Shown here in pieces: positions 33,127-41,280 of a stretch of DNA of 64,000 bases. The stretch is from positions 1 to 64,000 of the forward strand of contig CAJTEM010000016.1 in the NCBI GenBank assembly GCA_910575255.1, in the 5' to 3' direction. How positions within the stretch are numbered: the stretch's first letter is position 1; each line of letters begins with the position of its first letter. The DNA comes from Lachnospiraceae bacterium (GTDB lineage Bacteria; Bacillota; Clostridia; Lachnospirales; Lachnospiraceae). The notes under the pieces are model-generated. The model worked only from the letters and a program-made list of their open reading frames with translations, ran no database searches and was not told the origin of the DNA. The translations under genes were made by a program, and so were the position numbers.

Positions 33127-33162
33127 CAGGCAGTATCGTGAGTACCGGTGCTGCCTGTTTTT
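33126..33162 (+). terminator. Terminator after the XRE remnant
   Basis: ACAGGCAG (33126-33133), 17-base loop, CTGCCTGT (33151-33158), then T-rich. Confidence 0.7.
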
Positions 33163-33164
33163 CA

Positions 33165-33456
33165 GAAACACACCTCCCCATCCTGTTCCATCTGTCCTCC
33201 TGCTCTTTGGACTGTGGCTCTCTTCTTCATGCCTCCTTCCATGCCGATGCATTCGTCAGCACCATCAAAAATAACACAGACAATCCATGAAAAAATCTCT
33301 GTCCTGCGATCCTTTCGTGCGCAGCTTAAAACCTCCTGCTTCTCTCATCCTTCTCCTTTTCTTTTCCGCCCATATCCAAAAACTGCTCCTTTGTTTTTCT
33401 CTGTCTATAAGATTTTGTTAGAGTGGGACCTTCCATATTTATCGCAAATTTGTGAT
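33165..33456. other. Gene-free stretch before the IS3 remnant
   Basis: No coding signal seen; an open frame on the plus strand here lacks codon bias and merely leads into the transposase remnant. The joint between the XRE region and the transposase piece lies somewhere in it. Confidence 0.4.
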
Positions 33457-33771
33457 AAAGATACAAAGCCTTTATTTCACAGTGACCGTGGATACCAATA
33501 CACCTCAAAATCCTTCCGTAAAAAGCTTAACAAAGCAGGAATGACGCAAAGCATGTCAAGAGTGTCCAGATGTATTGATAACGGACCAATGGAAGCGTTC
33601 TGGGAGATGCTGAAATCAGAAATGTATTACCTGAAGAAATTTCAAACATATGAGGAGCTAAAGGAGGCCATATCCGATTACATAGATTATTATAATAATC
33701 ATCGGTATCAGAAGCGCTTAAACTGTATGACACCGATAGAATATAGAAACTATTTGAAAGATGCTGCATAA
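33457..33771 (+). pseudogene. IS3-family transposase (OrfB), C-terminal part
   Basis: About 100 residues of the rve integrase core: H-S-D-R-G-Y-Q-Y-T with the second catalytic Asp, N-G-P-M-E-A-F-W with the catalytic Glu, Y-I-D-Y-Y-N-N-H-R-Y-Q and M-T-P-I-E-Y-R. The first Asp and OrfA are missing. IS150/IS3 subgroup by sequence. Confidence 0.85.
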
Positions 33772-33850
33772 AAACTCTGCCAGTCCTCTTTGCGACTGGC
33801 AGGTAAAAATTTTTATTTTTTTAACTGTCTACTTGACAGGGAGCGGTTCA
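33457..33850 (+). mobile_element. IS3-family insertion sequence, right part only
   Basis: Runs from the truncated transposase to the right end near 33850, where the reverse strand begins TGAACCGCTCCC, a typical IS3 terminal sequence. The left end is lost. It cuts the AAA ATPase gene that begins at 33927. Confidence 0.7.
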
Positions 33851-33927
33851 TTATTTTTGATATTCGGCTGTTTCCCATCTGCGCCAACAGATGATACGGA
33901 AGCAGTCGTTTTTCTTTTTCCTGTCAT
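33851..33927 (-). pseudogene. AAA ATPase gene of island B, first 25 codons
   Basis: From ATG 33927: M-T-G-K-R-K-T-T-A-S-V-S-S-V-G-A-D-G-K-Q-P. It matches the V-S-V-G-A-D-T-E-Q-P-I-Q-K start of the intact ATPase at 54574-55722. The IS3 end at 33850 removes the rest. The start overlaps the RHH gene stop. Confidence 0.8.
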
Positions 33928-34247
33928 TCATCTTCTCCTTTCAGACCGTCCAACGTGATTGCAATAACTTGTAATGTGTAGAGCAGTTCGTCATTGTCCG
34001 GGCTTATGCTCTCCATACGCTTCAATTCCTCATGGATTGCCGCCATCTGGTTTTTGAAAGCCTTATATACCCTCGGATTGCCCTGTACCATCACATCCCG
34101 GCACAAGAGCCGCCTGGTGATATAGTCCTGCTTAGTCAGCCCCGACAATGCTACTAAATCATTTAACAGTTTTGCTTCTTCGTCCGATACCCGGAACGCC
34201 ACCGTATGATTACGCCATCTTCCTTTATAATCAAGTGCCTTATCCAT
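33924..34247 (-). CDS. RHH-type mobilisation/accessory protein of island B
   Basis: 107 aa. W-R-N-H-T-V-A-F-R-V-S-D-E-E-A-K-L-L-N-D-L-V-A-L-S-G is a ribbon-helix-helix front of the MobC/relaxosome type; later M-V-Q-G-N-P-R-V-Y-K-A and a Leu-rich end. Paralogue of 55706-56041 in island A. Lies between the integrase 3' part and the ATPase start, as in island A. Confidence 0.8.
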   Translation of the reverse strand: MDKALDYKGRWRNHTVAFRVSDEEAKLLNDLVALSGLTKQDYITRRLLCRDVMVQGNPRVYKAFKNQMAAIHEELKRMESISPDNDELLYTLQVIAITLDGLKGEDE

Positions 34248-34250
34248 TTT

Positions 34251-34427
34251 TTAGTCCTCCTTTGTCATTCGCTCCATTTCCAGCCTTTCCGCCATTTCAG
34301 TCTGAACCGTAGGAAACAAATGGCATATCGGTATGTAATCTTCTCCGCTTCATGCCCCATGCGCTCCCCAATCGCCAGTACCGAAAATCCCATGTTGATT
34401 AAAAGCGAAACCGCGCTGTGACGAATA
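34251..34427 (-). pseudogene. Integrase of island B, C-terminal half
   Basis: Continues the gene broken at 43588. From the insertion joint it reads R-H-S-A-V-S-L-L-I-N-M-G-F and G-E-R-M-G-H-E with I-T-Y-R-Y-A, the second and third Arg/His boxes and Tyr. One base is missing after Y-A, so the last 20 codons (H-L-F-P, T-E-M-A-E-R-L) are in another frame and end at 34251. Joined to the N-terminal half it restores H-D-I-R-H-S exactly. Confidence 0.85.
34421..34427. repeat. 7-bp target duplication ACGAATA, left copy
   Basis: ACGAATA here and at 43588-43594. Removing 34428-43587 plus one copy joins the two integrase halves in frame at the H-D-I-R-H-S codons. Confidence 0.85.
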
Positions 34428-34447
34428 AAATCCAAACGTTTGGATTT
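34428..34447. repeat. Perfect 20-bp palindrome at the RIT joint
   Basis: AAATCCAAAC directly followed by GTTTGGATTT: two RIT-end sequences head to head. On each side an integrase C-terminal half begins, on opposite strands, so this looks like a joint of two RIT ends. Confidence 0.75.
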
Positions 34448-34562
34448 CTTCCGGCACTCCCACGCCAGTATGCTGATCGAAATGGGCTTTGCCCCATTGG
34501 AGATTGCGGACCGGCTCAATCAGTTCCGGAGGGCAGTGCCGCCGGAAGAAGAATTCTCTTGA
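34446..34562 (+). pseudogene. Second integrase C-terminal fragment, plus strand
   Basis: Encodes F-R-H-S-H-A-S-M-L-I-E-M-G-F-A-P-L-E-I-A-D-R-L, the R-H-S box onward of another tyrosine integrase, then jumps within the repeated A-D-R-L/N-Q motif to the C-terminal P-P-E-E-E-F-S and stop (34560-34562). The G-H and Tyr segment is deleted. It starts at the same HxxR codons as the island B integrase break. Confidence 0.8.
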
Positions 34563-34686
34563 ACTTTCTGCCGCTTTATGCTATCCTTTAACTAAAGAAG
34601 GACGCCTGCTCCAACAGACGCCCTTCAGGAACCCCACTCCAAAGGTGGAGTTTCCCAAGCGGACTATTTACCTCTCAGTGAGAGGC

Positions 34687-34723
34687 GCCCATCCTGGTTG
34701 CAACAGGGTGGGCATTATTTTTT
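34687..34723 (+). terminator. Terminator beside the holin-like toxin gene
   Basis: GCCCATCCTG (34687-34696), seven-base loop, CAGGGTGGGC (34704-34713), then A-T-T-A and seven T. Works on the plus strand; on the minus strand it follows the toxin stop and may serve that gene too. Confidence 0.65.
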
Positions 34724-34840
34724 TCGCTTGTGGTCCTTGTCTCTGTCGAGAAAGGCAAGCAACGCTATAACAAAGCTACCGAAAGCAATCAGCAAGCCGA
34801 TCACCCCTATGAATATCAAAATGATATCTGCAGCTGTCAT
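34715..34840 (-). CDS. Putative holin-like toxin, 41 aa (type I toxin class)
   Basis: One membrane helix (A-D-I-I-L-I-F-I-G-V-I-G-L-L-I-A-F-G-S-F) followed by V-I-A-L-L-A-F-L and a Lys/Arg tail D-K-D-H-K-R-K-K. This is the pattern of the short Hol_Tox/TxpA-type peptides that damage membranes and are normally silenced by an antisense RNA. GGGAGG ribosome site. A strong plus-strand terminator ends at its stop codon, where an antisense RNA would end, but no antisense promoter was pinned down. Confidence 0.7.
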   Translation of the reverse strand: MTAADIILIFIGVIGLLIAFGSFVIALLAFLDRDKDHKRKK

Positions 34841-35031
34841 TGGCGCCACCTCCCTTCCTATGTATTCCGGCAAGCCGGTCATTGGCTCGGGAGGCTACCA
34901 CCCCTGTCATGGGTTCCATGAATGGATTCTACCACAATATGACAGGGATTTCAACCGCATCCATTTTGGAGTAGGAAAAGTAGCTGGCCATATTTTCAGT
35001 GTCATATTAGTGTCACGAAGAAATCAAAAAT

Positions 35032-35086
35032 GCCGGAAGCCATTGTTTTATCAGGCTTCCGGCTGAAATGTCCCCTATTCGAACTC
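35032..35086. other. Hairpin plus guaA-type attachment site
   Basis: Ten-bp perfect hairpin (35032-35041 with 35054-35063), then CTATTCGAACTCGACA at 35075-35090. On the minus strand it reads as codons for V-E-F-E and a stop, like the C-terminus of GuaA (I-E-F-E at 58974). ATTCGAACTC (35077-35086) is identical to 58976-58985. Taken as an island attachment site carried in by the composite insertion. Confidence 0.7.
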
Positions 35087-35091
35087 GACAT

Positions 35092-35248
35092 TTCCTAACT
35101 AACTTTGTTTAGGGATTATTCTCTGTCGAGTATGTAAATCTTTTGATTATTTGATATATCCATATTATCCTGCCTATATGAGCTAATGTTATCATTTTGT
35201 TATCGGTGCTGATAACACTTGCTCTGTAACTGCGGATAATAGCTATAT
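35092..35248. repeat. Island left-end sequence, copy 1 (other copy 48532-48688)
   Basis: About 157 bases with roughly 85 percent identity to 48532-48688, each starting just after an attachment site. Contains GTTATCA (35188), GTTATCG (35199) and G-ATAACA inverted (35211-35217), which look like integrase arm sites. Marks the start of a defence-gene slot in both places. Confidence 0.8.
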
Positions 35249-35326
35249 ACTATGATCTAAAATATAAGCGATTTTGCTAAATAGGTCAATGTATTTTTCT
35301 AAATTCAAAAGCATAAATTCTTATAT

Positions 35327-37177
35327 TTATTTTTTTAAAAATTTTTTCACAACATCTCCTGCCCCATATCTTGCCATTTGCACGATCAAGCGTTCTAGCA
35401 ATGCATCATCAATTTCCTGTTTAATCATCTTATTATACTCCTCTCCATTGACTCTTGCATATTCTTCTGTATAAAGTGAGGTAAGATTTTTATAAAAATC
35501 ATAAATCATATTCATTGACTGTTTATTAGCAAATACTCCCTTTAATTTCTCGTTTCTTTGAACAAAATCCATATTTTTAAATTCTTTCCCTAAAAATCCT
35601 AATACATAATATGGTATTGGTGTTCGACTATCTTCGCTAATCTTTTTATCCGCTTCTGCTTTATTAAATAAAAGATATAACTTAATCATATTATCAATCG
35701 TCAACAATTGATCTATATTTAACGAAAAATCCTTATAATAGGCGCTATTTAACTTTAAAACAGAACTGCCCTTAGTAAAAGCATAAAATCCGTCTTTTTC
35801 AAAAGCAAGAAATACTTTCAACAACTTTTCTAAAGGTATCATATAATTTTTTATTTTAGAATCATCTATGTCGAACAGTTGAAATAACCCTTTGCTTTTT
35901 TGTTTCAATTCCACAAACTTTAAACGATCCTTGAATTCTACATTAAATTTATTTTTATCACTGGGTTTAACCAGTAATAAAATTCCCCGCTTCCTAAACT
36001 CGTTCTGAATATTACTAAAATAATTAATTTTAGATGCAAATGCTTTTTCATCTATCCCATTTTGACTATTTGTATATTTTACAATACTTTTGTCCAGCCC
36101 ATCTTTACTCTCTTTTGTTTTTTTATCAAACACATATACTTTTACTAAAACAAATGTCTTTTTATACTCCTCATATAACTCATCTACATTGCAATGAGAA
36201 AGCACCTCTGCAATAGAATTAATTGTCTGACATCCATTTACTATTTGGGGATTTTTCAACTTAAATCCATACTGATTCCGAACTCCATCAGAACCAGACG
36301 ACACTTCTGACCCCCTAAGTGTTTCACATTTTTCACATATCAAAGTGATACCATTATTATAATAGAAAAAATTTTCTCTATCCGTTGGCGACTGAAGTGT
36401 TTTAATTATCCCATTATTAATTCCTTGAGTTCCCAAAAATTCTCTGACATTTTCTTCAAACAATTCATAATTATGCTTGATCGCATCTTTATACAACGTA
36501 AATAAATCAGCAACATTGACCATAATGAATCTCAAGTCAATCATCCAATCAAGCCCATAATCTTTTGGTCTTACATCTAAAGAAGTGGCTGACACTCTAG
36601 TAGTCAATTTTGCTGTAAATGATATTCTATTTGTAAATCTATCGCCATAATAAATATTTTTTATATCTGATAGTTTATAATATTTAACCCCAATAAAAGC
36701 TTTCACTCTTTCATCTGAAAATGAAAACTGTTCTATCAAAGTTTCAACATCACTATTATGCAAATCATTTGTCACATAAAAATGCAACCATATTTTATAT
36801 TCACTATCACTATGTACCCGATCAAATATTCTTTGTAACTCTTCTGATCTTTTATAATTTCCAGACATTAATATGCTTAATGGCGAATTCAAAAAATCAG
36901 CAACATCATTCCTATCTACGTTTGTTGAATCATTATAATATTTATTCTGAATTATATATAGTTCTTTTGTGTCTTCATAATGAACAAAACAGTCAATACC
37001 TTTGTCTTGAACATCGGTTACATATGACGATATTATTTCTTCATCCAGACTATATAATCTGCTTAATACCCAATAATTAAAAGCATACTCGTCTCTTTGG
37101 ATTTTATCATCTATATATCCATATTCTTTTTGTATTAGCTGAATATCCTCCTTTATTTGTTCTCTAAAATCACTCAT
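35327..37177 (-). CDS. AIPR-family abortive-infection protein with nuclease-like N-terminus
   Basis: 616 aa, strongly AT-rich. The AIPR domain (about 250-560) shows N-V-R-E-F-L-G, F-F-Y-Y-N-N-G-I-T-L-I-C and N-P-Q-I-V-N-G-C-Q-T-I-N-S, the family core. The N-terminal 120 residues have Y-A-F-N-Y-W-V-L, then D-K-G-I-D-C-F-V and L-Y-I-I-Q-N-K-Y-Y, which look like a PD-(D/E)xK nuclease core (D...Q-x-K). AIPR proteins give phage resistance by abortive infection. It is the first gene after the island left-end sequence. Acquired, by composition. Confidence 0.88.
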   Translation of the reverse strand: MSDFREQIKEDIQLIQKEYGYIDDKIQRDEYAFNYWVLSRLYSLDEEIISSYVTDVQDKGIDCFVHYEDTKELYIIQNKYYNDSTNVDRNDVADFLNSPLSILMSGNYKRSEELQRIFDRVHSDSEYKIWLHFYVTNDLHNSDVETLIEQFSFSDERVKAFIGVKYYKLSDIKNIYYGDRFTNRISFTAKLTTRVSATSLDVRPKDYGLDWMIDLRFIMVNVADLFTLYKDAIKHNYELFEENVREFLGTQGINNGIIKTLQSPTDRENFFYYNNGITLICEKCETLRGSEVSSGSDGVRNQYGFKLKNPQIVNGCQTINSIAEVLSHCNVDELYEEYKKTFVLVKVYVFDKKTKESKDGLDKSIVKYTNSQNGIDEKAFASKINYFSNIQNEFRKRGILLLVKPSDKNKFNVEFKDRLKFVELKQKSKGLFQLFDIDDSKIKNYMIPLEKLLKVFLAFEKDGFYAFTKGSSVLKLNSAYYKDFSLNIDQLLTIDNMIKLYLLFNKAEADKKISEDSRTPIPYYVLGFLGKEFKNMDFVQRNEKLKGVFANKQSMNMIYDFYKNLTSLYTEEYARVNGEEYNKMIKQEIDDALLERLIVQMARYGAGDVVKKFLKK

Positions 37178-37294
37178 CGTATCCTCTCCTTAATTTATTT
37201 TATAGTATTTCTAAACATTATATCTATTATCCTAGATTATGTAGATCCGAAACTGTTTCTTAAAATTTATCTTTCATAACCAAATACAATTTTC

Positions 37295-38164
37295 TTAATT
37301 ATCTTTCTTTACATCCTCAATAATGTTTTTCTTCAATGTTTCAATAGTATCCTTATTTTTTCTCAAAATTTTAAGTTGCCTATATGCCTTTTCTCTTAAT
37401 ATTTTTAACCTCTCGATTTTAGGCACTTCCTGTCTTATCAAATCAGCATTGGTATCTTCCAAATTAATAAGCACAACTAATTCCTCTGCCGAAGCAAAAT
37501 CTCTGATATTAGGTGATTTTCCGCTTATTCCCTTTTCGTTTCTCCATTGCGCCGCCGTCTTGCCAAACAACGCCATATTAAGAATATCTGCTTCAGATGC
37601 GTATGTATATGCCATTTCCTGCGGGGATAATGTTGGTGTTATCAGAAATTCTTTTACTGCATCTGTATGAATGCGGTAATTTATTTTAGAAAGTTCCCTC
37701 TTGGCATCCCAACCAATCGCTAATCGGTTTGCTTCATCTTTCTTTAACCGCTGATAATCCTTGATAATATAGAGTTTAAATTCTGGTGAAATCCAAGACG
37801 CAAACTCAAAGGCTATATCTGTATGGGCATATGTACCGCCGTATCGTCCTGATTTCGATACGATACCAATTGCGTCTGTTGCTTTTATCTACTGTTGCGG
37901 TGTCAATGTAAATGCATTATCTCCCGACTCCGCTTTAAACCTATCGAATTCGATAGGTTTAAAATTGGGATTATGAATCTGTTCCCACAAACCCAAAAAT
38001 GAAATTGTGGAATGATTACGCATCCAGTTCGCAACAACGATAAAAGCATTGTCTGGATTTTTATATTTGGCAATATCCGTTAAAGAAATATAAGCTTCTT
38101 CATTTACGACATCACCCATTACTCTGATTTCTGTTCCATTGGCATCTATTTTCATATTTTTCAT
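37295..38164 (-). pseudogene. KilA-N domain protein with an internal amber codon
   Basis: From ATG 38164 the frame has the KilA-N front (Y-I-S-L-T-D-I-A-K-Y, N-W-M-R-N-H, L-W-E-Q-I-H-N) to T-L-T-P-Q-Q, then TAG, then continues in the same frame I-K-A-T-D-A-I-G-I-V-S-K-S-G-R-Y-G-G-T-Y-A-H and on to 37295. Family proteins have Trp at the TAG position, so one base change (TGG to TAG) split it. The second half is a helical C-terminal region (about 106 aa of the last ORF). KilA-N proteins bind DNA and are common in phages and defence islands. Read-through is possible but not shown. Confidence 0.75.
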
Positions 38165-38192
38165 TATCTCCAACCACTTTCTTTAGCACAGA

Positions 38193-38351
38193 TTATCCCT
38201 TATATGACAGCATATATAACAGACACTCTTGCAGCAATTTTTCTGGATTGTGTTCCAATTCTATTATCGCTTTTATCTCCGTTTTAGCCTTATACGGAAT
38301 AGTGCTATTATTCTCAATAATGTTTTTAAGGCTTCCTTTACTGTTTTTCAT
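38193..38351 (-). CDS. Possible small ORF, 52 aa
   Basis: M-K-N-S-K-G-S-L-K-N-I-I-E-N-N, then I-K-A-I-I-E-L-E-H-N-P-E-K. Helical, charged, no known family. A GAGGAGG lies further upstream in front of a shorter peptide in another frame. Kept because the region is otherwise empty. Confidence 0.3.
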   Translation of the reverse strand: MKNSKGSLKNIIENNSTIPYKAKTEIKAIIELEHNPEKLLQECLLYMLSYKG

Positions 38352-38390
38352 CTAAATTATCAGACATTTACATATGCCCTCCTCATCACA

Positions 38391-38861
38391 CTACAACCGA
38401 CAAACCATGATGTATTCTTCCTCATTTTCGTCAATGACTTCAAAACCCACTTTCTGATACATACGAACCGCATAATTTACCTTCTGTACAGAAAGGGATG
38501 TCCGTCTGTAGCCTTTATTCTTTAAAAATTCAAGCATATCCCTCATAAGTGCTGTACCAATGCCCATATTCCTATATTCCTCATACAGTGAAATAGCAAA
38601 TGAAGGCGTTTCATCATCAATATGCCCGTAATCATCCATAATACGCACCCATGCTGCGCCTACAATCTTCCCTTTTACTTCTGCAACTAAGCACCAATCA
38701 TCTTTTTTTCCAAAATCCTCAATATATACTTGCAGCTCTGGCTGTTCAATAATAGATTTTGGCGGCTTGTCCATGCCCTCTGGAATAAAAATTGCTTCGT
38801 GCAGAAAATCAGATAATATTGAATATTCATTTTTTCTAATTTCTCGAATTTTATAATCCAT
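38391..38861 (-). CDS. GNAT-family N-acetyltransferase
   Basis: 156 aa. I-R-E-I-R-K-N-E-Y, V-G-A-A-W-V-R-I, then the acetyl-CoA loop Y-R-N-M-G-I-G-T-A-L-M (R/QxxGxG/A) and L-S-V-Q-K-V-N-Y-A-V-R-M-Y-Q-K-V-G-F at motif B. Substrate unknown. Part of the cargo of the composite insertion. Confidence 0.9.
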   Translation of the reverse strand: MDYKIREIRKNEYSILSDFLHEAIFIPEGMDKPPKSIIEQPELQVYIEDFGKKDDWCLVAEVKGKIVGAAWVRIMDDYGHIDDETPSFAISLYEEYRNMGIGTALMRDMLEFLKNKGYRRTSLSVQKVNYAVRMYQKVGFEVIDENEEEYIMVCRL

Positions 38862-38903
38862 ATTTATGTAAAACCTCACAAATGTTAATTTAACAAACAG
38901 AAT

Positions 38904-39424
38904 TTAATGCTTTTTAAGCACTGCAATAGCAATATAATGCAAAATATCAAATTCATTCGGTGCAATTTGTTTAAGGAGCTGCATATGCTCTTGTTCCCAC
39001 ATCGAAATTTCTTTCTTGGTAAGCGAAGCTCCGATTCCACGGCAAGCCTTCATTCTTCCATTCCAGCTTTCACGGGTAAACGGTATTCTTAAAGTAAATT
39101 CTTCATGATATACAAGCGCAAAGTTTTCTTTATAACAATCTGGTATGTCTATCGGATGTTTCGTTTCCCCTGCGCCGCTCCAATTTGGTTTTCTGAAATA
39201 TCCGCAGCCGTCCACTTCGCCCCATATTGATACATATTTCTAGGAAGAACCCCCGTTCCTGTTCCAATATCAAGGACAGATTGTCCGTCCAAGCATAATT
39301 TACGGTCAACAATCCTTTGATAAAACTCTTGTGGATAAATATCACGGAATTTCGCATAATCTAAAGAAGTTTGCCCCCAGTCAAAGGGTTTTCCGCTATC
39401 TATGTCTTTGTTTATTATCTTCAT
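38904..39424 (-). pseudogene. Class I SAM methyltransferase, internal deletion
   Basis: The front (from ATG 39424: F-D-W-G-Q-T-S-L-D-Y-A-K-F-R-D, then V-L-D-I-G-T-G-T-G-V-L-P, the SAM motif I, and A-A-D-I-S-E-N-Q) and the end (F-T-R-E-S-W-N-G-R-M-K-A-C-R-G-I-G-A-S, F-D-I-L-H-Y-I-A) are present in different frames that join near 39170. About 80-100 residues between them are missing. Full-length relatives are about 250 aa. Dead. Confidence 0.8.
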
Positions 39425-39497
39425 ATCATTATCTTCCTTAATCTTAATTTTCTTTATATGCAGCATTACGATAAATTTCTTATATGCCTGTTTCAAC

Positions 39498-39959
39498 TTA
39501 TAATTCTTTTCCCATACAGAGAGACTCTGGCATATCTACATACGCACCATAATTAGGAATTTGCTTAAATCCTAGCTTTAAATATACATGACAGGATTCC
39601 GCTAAAAGTTCTCCTGTTTCCAAAATCATTTTCTTATATCCCAGTTCTTTCGCCCACTCTATTAGTTTAGAAACCAACTCTGTTCCTATGCCCTTTCCTT
39701 GTTCAGTTGGTATGACAAACACTCTTTTTAGCTCTACTGTATTTTCATCATAAGGACGTATCGAACCACCACCAATCGGATTATTTCCCCGATAAACAAC
39801 TATCGCTTCGTTTATTTTATCAATTAGGTTATATTGAGCATACTTATCCCGTTTAATCACTTTTCCAACTCGCAAATCCAAATCCTCATCAAGTAACCTG
39901 CAATTTTCTATAAAATCTTTGTTATTTCCATCGCATCTTAAAAATATAATTTCGCTCAT
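39498..39959 (-). CDS. GNAT-family N-acetyltransferase
   Basis: 153 aa from ATG 39959 (GGAGG upstream). [17 protein letters not shown], the acetyl-CoA loop Q-G-K-G-I-G-T-E-L and [12 protein letters not shown]. Last intact cargo gene before the RIT core. Confidence 0.9.
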   Translation of the reverse strand: MSEIIFLRCDGNNKDFIENCRLLDEDLDLRVGKVIKRDKYAQYNLIDKINEAIVVYRGNNPIGGGSIRPYDENTVELKRVFVIPTEQGKGIGTELVSKLIEWAKELGYKKMILETGELLAESCHVYLKLGFKQIPNYGAYVDMPESLCMGKEL

Positions 39960-40105
39960 CTTTATCTTACCTCCAAAAATCCCCAATTTCGCAGTCTAAT
40001 TTCTTTTTTTCAGTATACATGAATTTATAAGATTTTTCAATTCCCCGAACTATTTTTGCTTAATTGAGAGGCACTTCCACATACCGTAGAAGTGCCACCT
40101 ATCAC

Positions 40106-40173
40106 TTATAAATAGATTACCTCGTTTTCCACAATTTCCCTCACACAAGCCCGAATATTATTCATTTTTTGAA
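40106..40173 (-). pseudogene. TnpV C-terminal fragment cut by the RIT end
   Basis: Encodes I-Q-K-M-N-N-I-R-A-C-V-R-E-I-V-E-N-E-V-I-Y and stop. The intact TnpV at 52742 ends M-N-N-I-R-S-R-V-I-E-V-V-N-A-E-L-I-Y-V, so this is the same C-terminus. The RIT element starts at the next base and removes the rest. Confidence 0.7.
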
Positions 40174-40244
40174 TTATCCAAACTTAAATAAAATCCAAAC
40201 CTTTCAGAAAAAAGACGTAAACCGCAACAAATACCGTCTGAAAA
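40174..40244 (+). repeat. RIT terminal inverted repeat, left
   Basis: 71 bases, exact reverse complement of 43518-43588; the similarity continues imperfectly to about 40260. ATCCAAAC at 40176 and 40193. Confidence 0.9.
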
Positions 40245-40260
40245 AGTTTGGATATTATTT

Positions 40261-41280
40261 TTATCTTTTTCTCTTGATACCGCAAAAATCTACAAGAGAG
40301 CCATCAGGATTTTTCCACTTTGCAGATACCTTTCTGTCGTTTTCATCCTCCAGAGTGGCCAGTGCCTTTGCTTTCTCTTCCACAGTGATATCAAGGTAAA
40401 CCATCGTGGTCTGGAGCTGTTCGTGGCCGAGTAAAAATGAAAGCCAGTGTGAAGCCTTCGAATGGCGAAGCTGGTGTGCATGGAGCCCTAGCGGCACATC
40501 ACTGCAGACCTCATGCGCCATCTTGGCATATTTCCTCAACATCTTGCTGATGGCAGGCTGGGTCAGCTTCCCATGGCATCCAGTATTACGGGAATAAAAG
40601 ACATAAGCTTCCGGATCCGGTGTTTCCCCATGGAACTCTGCCAGGTAACGCTTTAAATGCGCGACGGTCTTGGGCAGCAGGTAAAGGGTGCGGATCTTAT
40701 TTCCTTTCCCGATAATAACCGCATATGGTTTTTCGTCCGACAGGTGCAGCTGGCTGTTCTTCATCGACAGGAGCTCGTCCAGCCGGGCAGCGGTGCTGTA
40801 GAGCAGGATAAGGAATGCCATATCCCGGCGTCCGGTCCTGCTTAATGGGCTGGGGGCATCCAGCAGTGCCTTTACCGCTTCCCTCGTCAGGCCTTCCACT
40901 TTCTTTTTCTGGCATTTCCTGCGCGGGATCTGGGCCGCCTCCAGATACAAGTGCAGGTAAGCCACATCCCGGCTGCCCAGGTACTTCAAAAATGTCCTTA
41001 AAGATGCCAGCCTGTTGTTGCAGCTCTCCGGGCTGCATCCCCTGGATTCCCGCAGCCAGACAAGCCATTCTTCGATAACCGTATGCCGGAAGCAGTCTGC
41101 ATTCAGGCTGTCACTGTGTATCTTTTTCTCATTCTCCAGAAAGAACAGGTACAGCACGATCGCATCCCGGTAGGATTTCAGGGTGTTCATGCTGTCTGTT
41201 TTCTGTGAAAGGACATAACCGTCCAGAAACCCTGAAATATATCCGGCTATCAGGATGCTTTCCTTATTAGGTTTCTTCAT
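40261..41280 (-). CDS. RIT tyrosine recombinase C, 339 aa
   Basis: Third of the trio. SAM-like N-terminal domain, then catalytic domain with T-A-A-R-L-D-E-L (first Arg), K-G-N-K-I-R-T (Lys), H-A-H-Q-L-R-H-S (HxxR), L-L-G-H-E-Q-L-Q-T-T and V-Y-L-D-I (Tyr). Full catalytic set. Starts inside the end of gene B, 14-base overlap. The three proteins are thought to act together at the RIT ends. Confidence 0.9.
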   Translation of the reverse strand: MKKPNKESILIAGYISGFLDGYVLSQKTDSMNTLKSYRDAIVLYLFFLENEKKIHSDSLNADCFRHTVIEEWLVWLRESRGCSPESCNNRLASLRTFLKYLGSRDVAYLHLYLEAAQIPRRKCQKKKVEGLTREAVKALLDAPSPLSRTGRRDMAFLILLYSTAARLDELLSMKNSQLHLSDEKPYAVIIGKGNKIRTLYLLPKTVAHLKRYLAEFHGETPDPEAYVFYSRNTGCHGKLTQPAISKMLRKYAKMAHEVCSDVPLGLHAHQLRHSKASHWLSFLLGHEQLQTTMVYLDITVEEKAKALATLEDENDRKVSAKWKNPDGSLVDFCGIKRKR

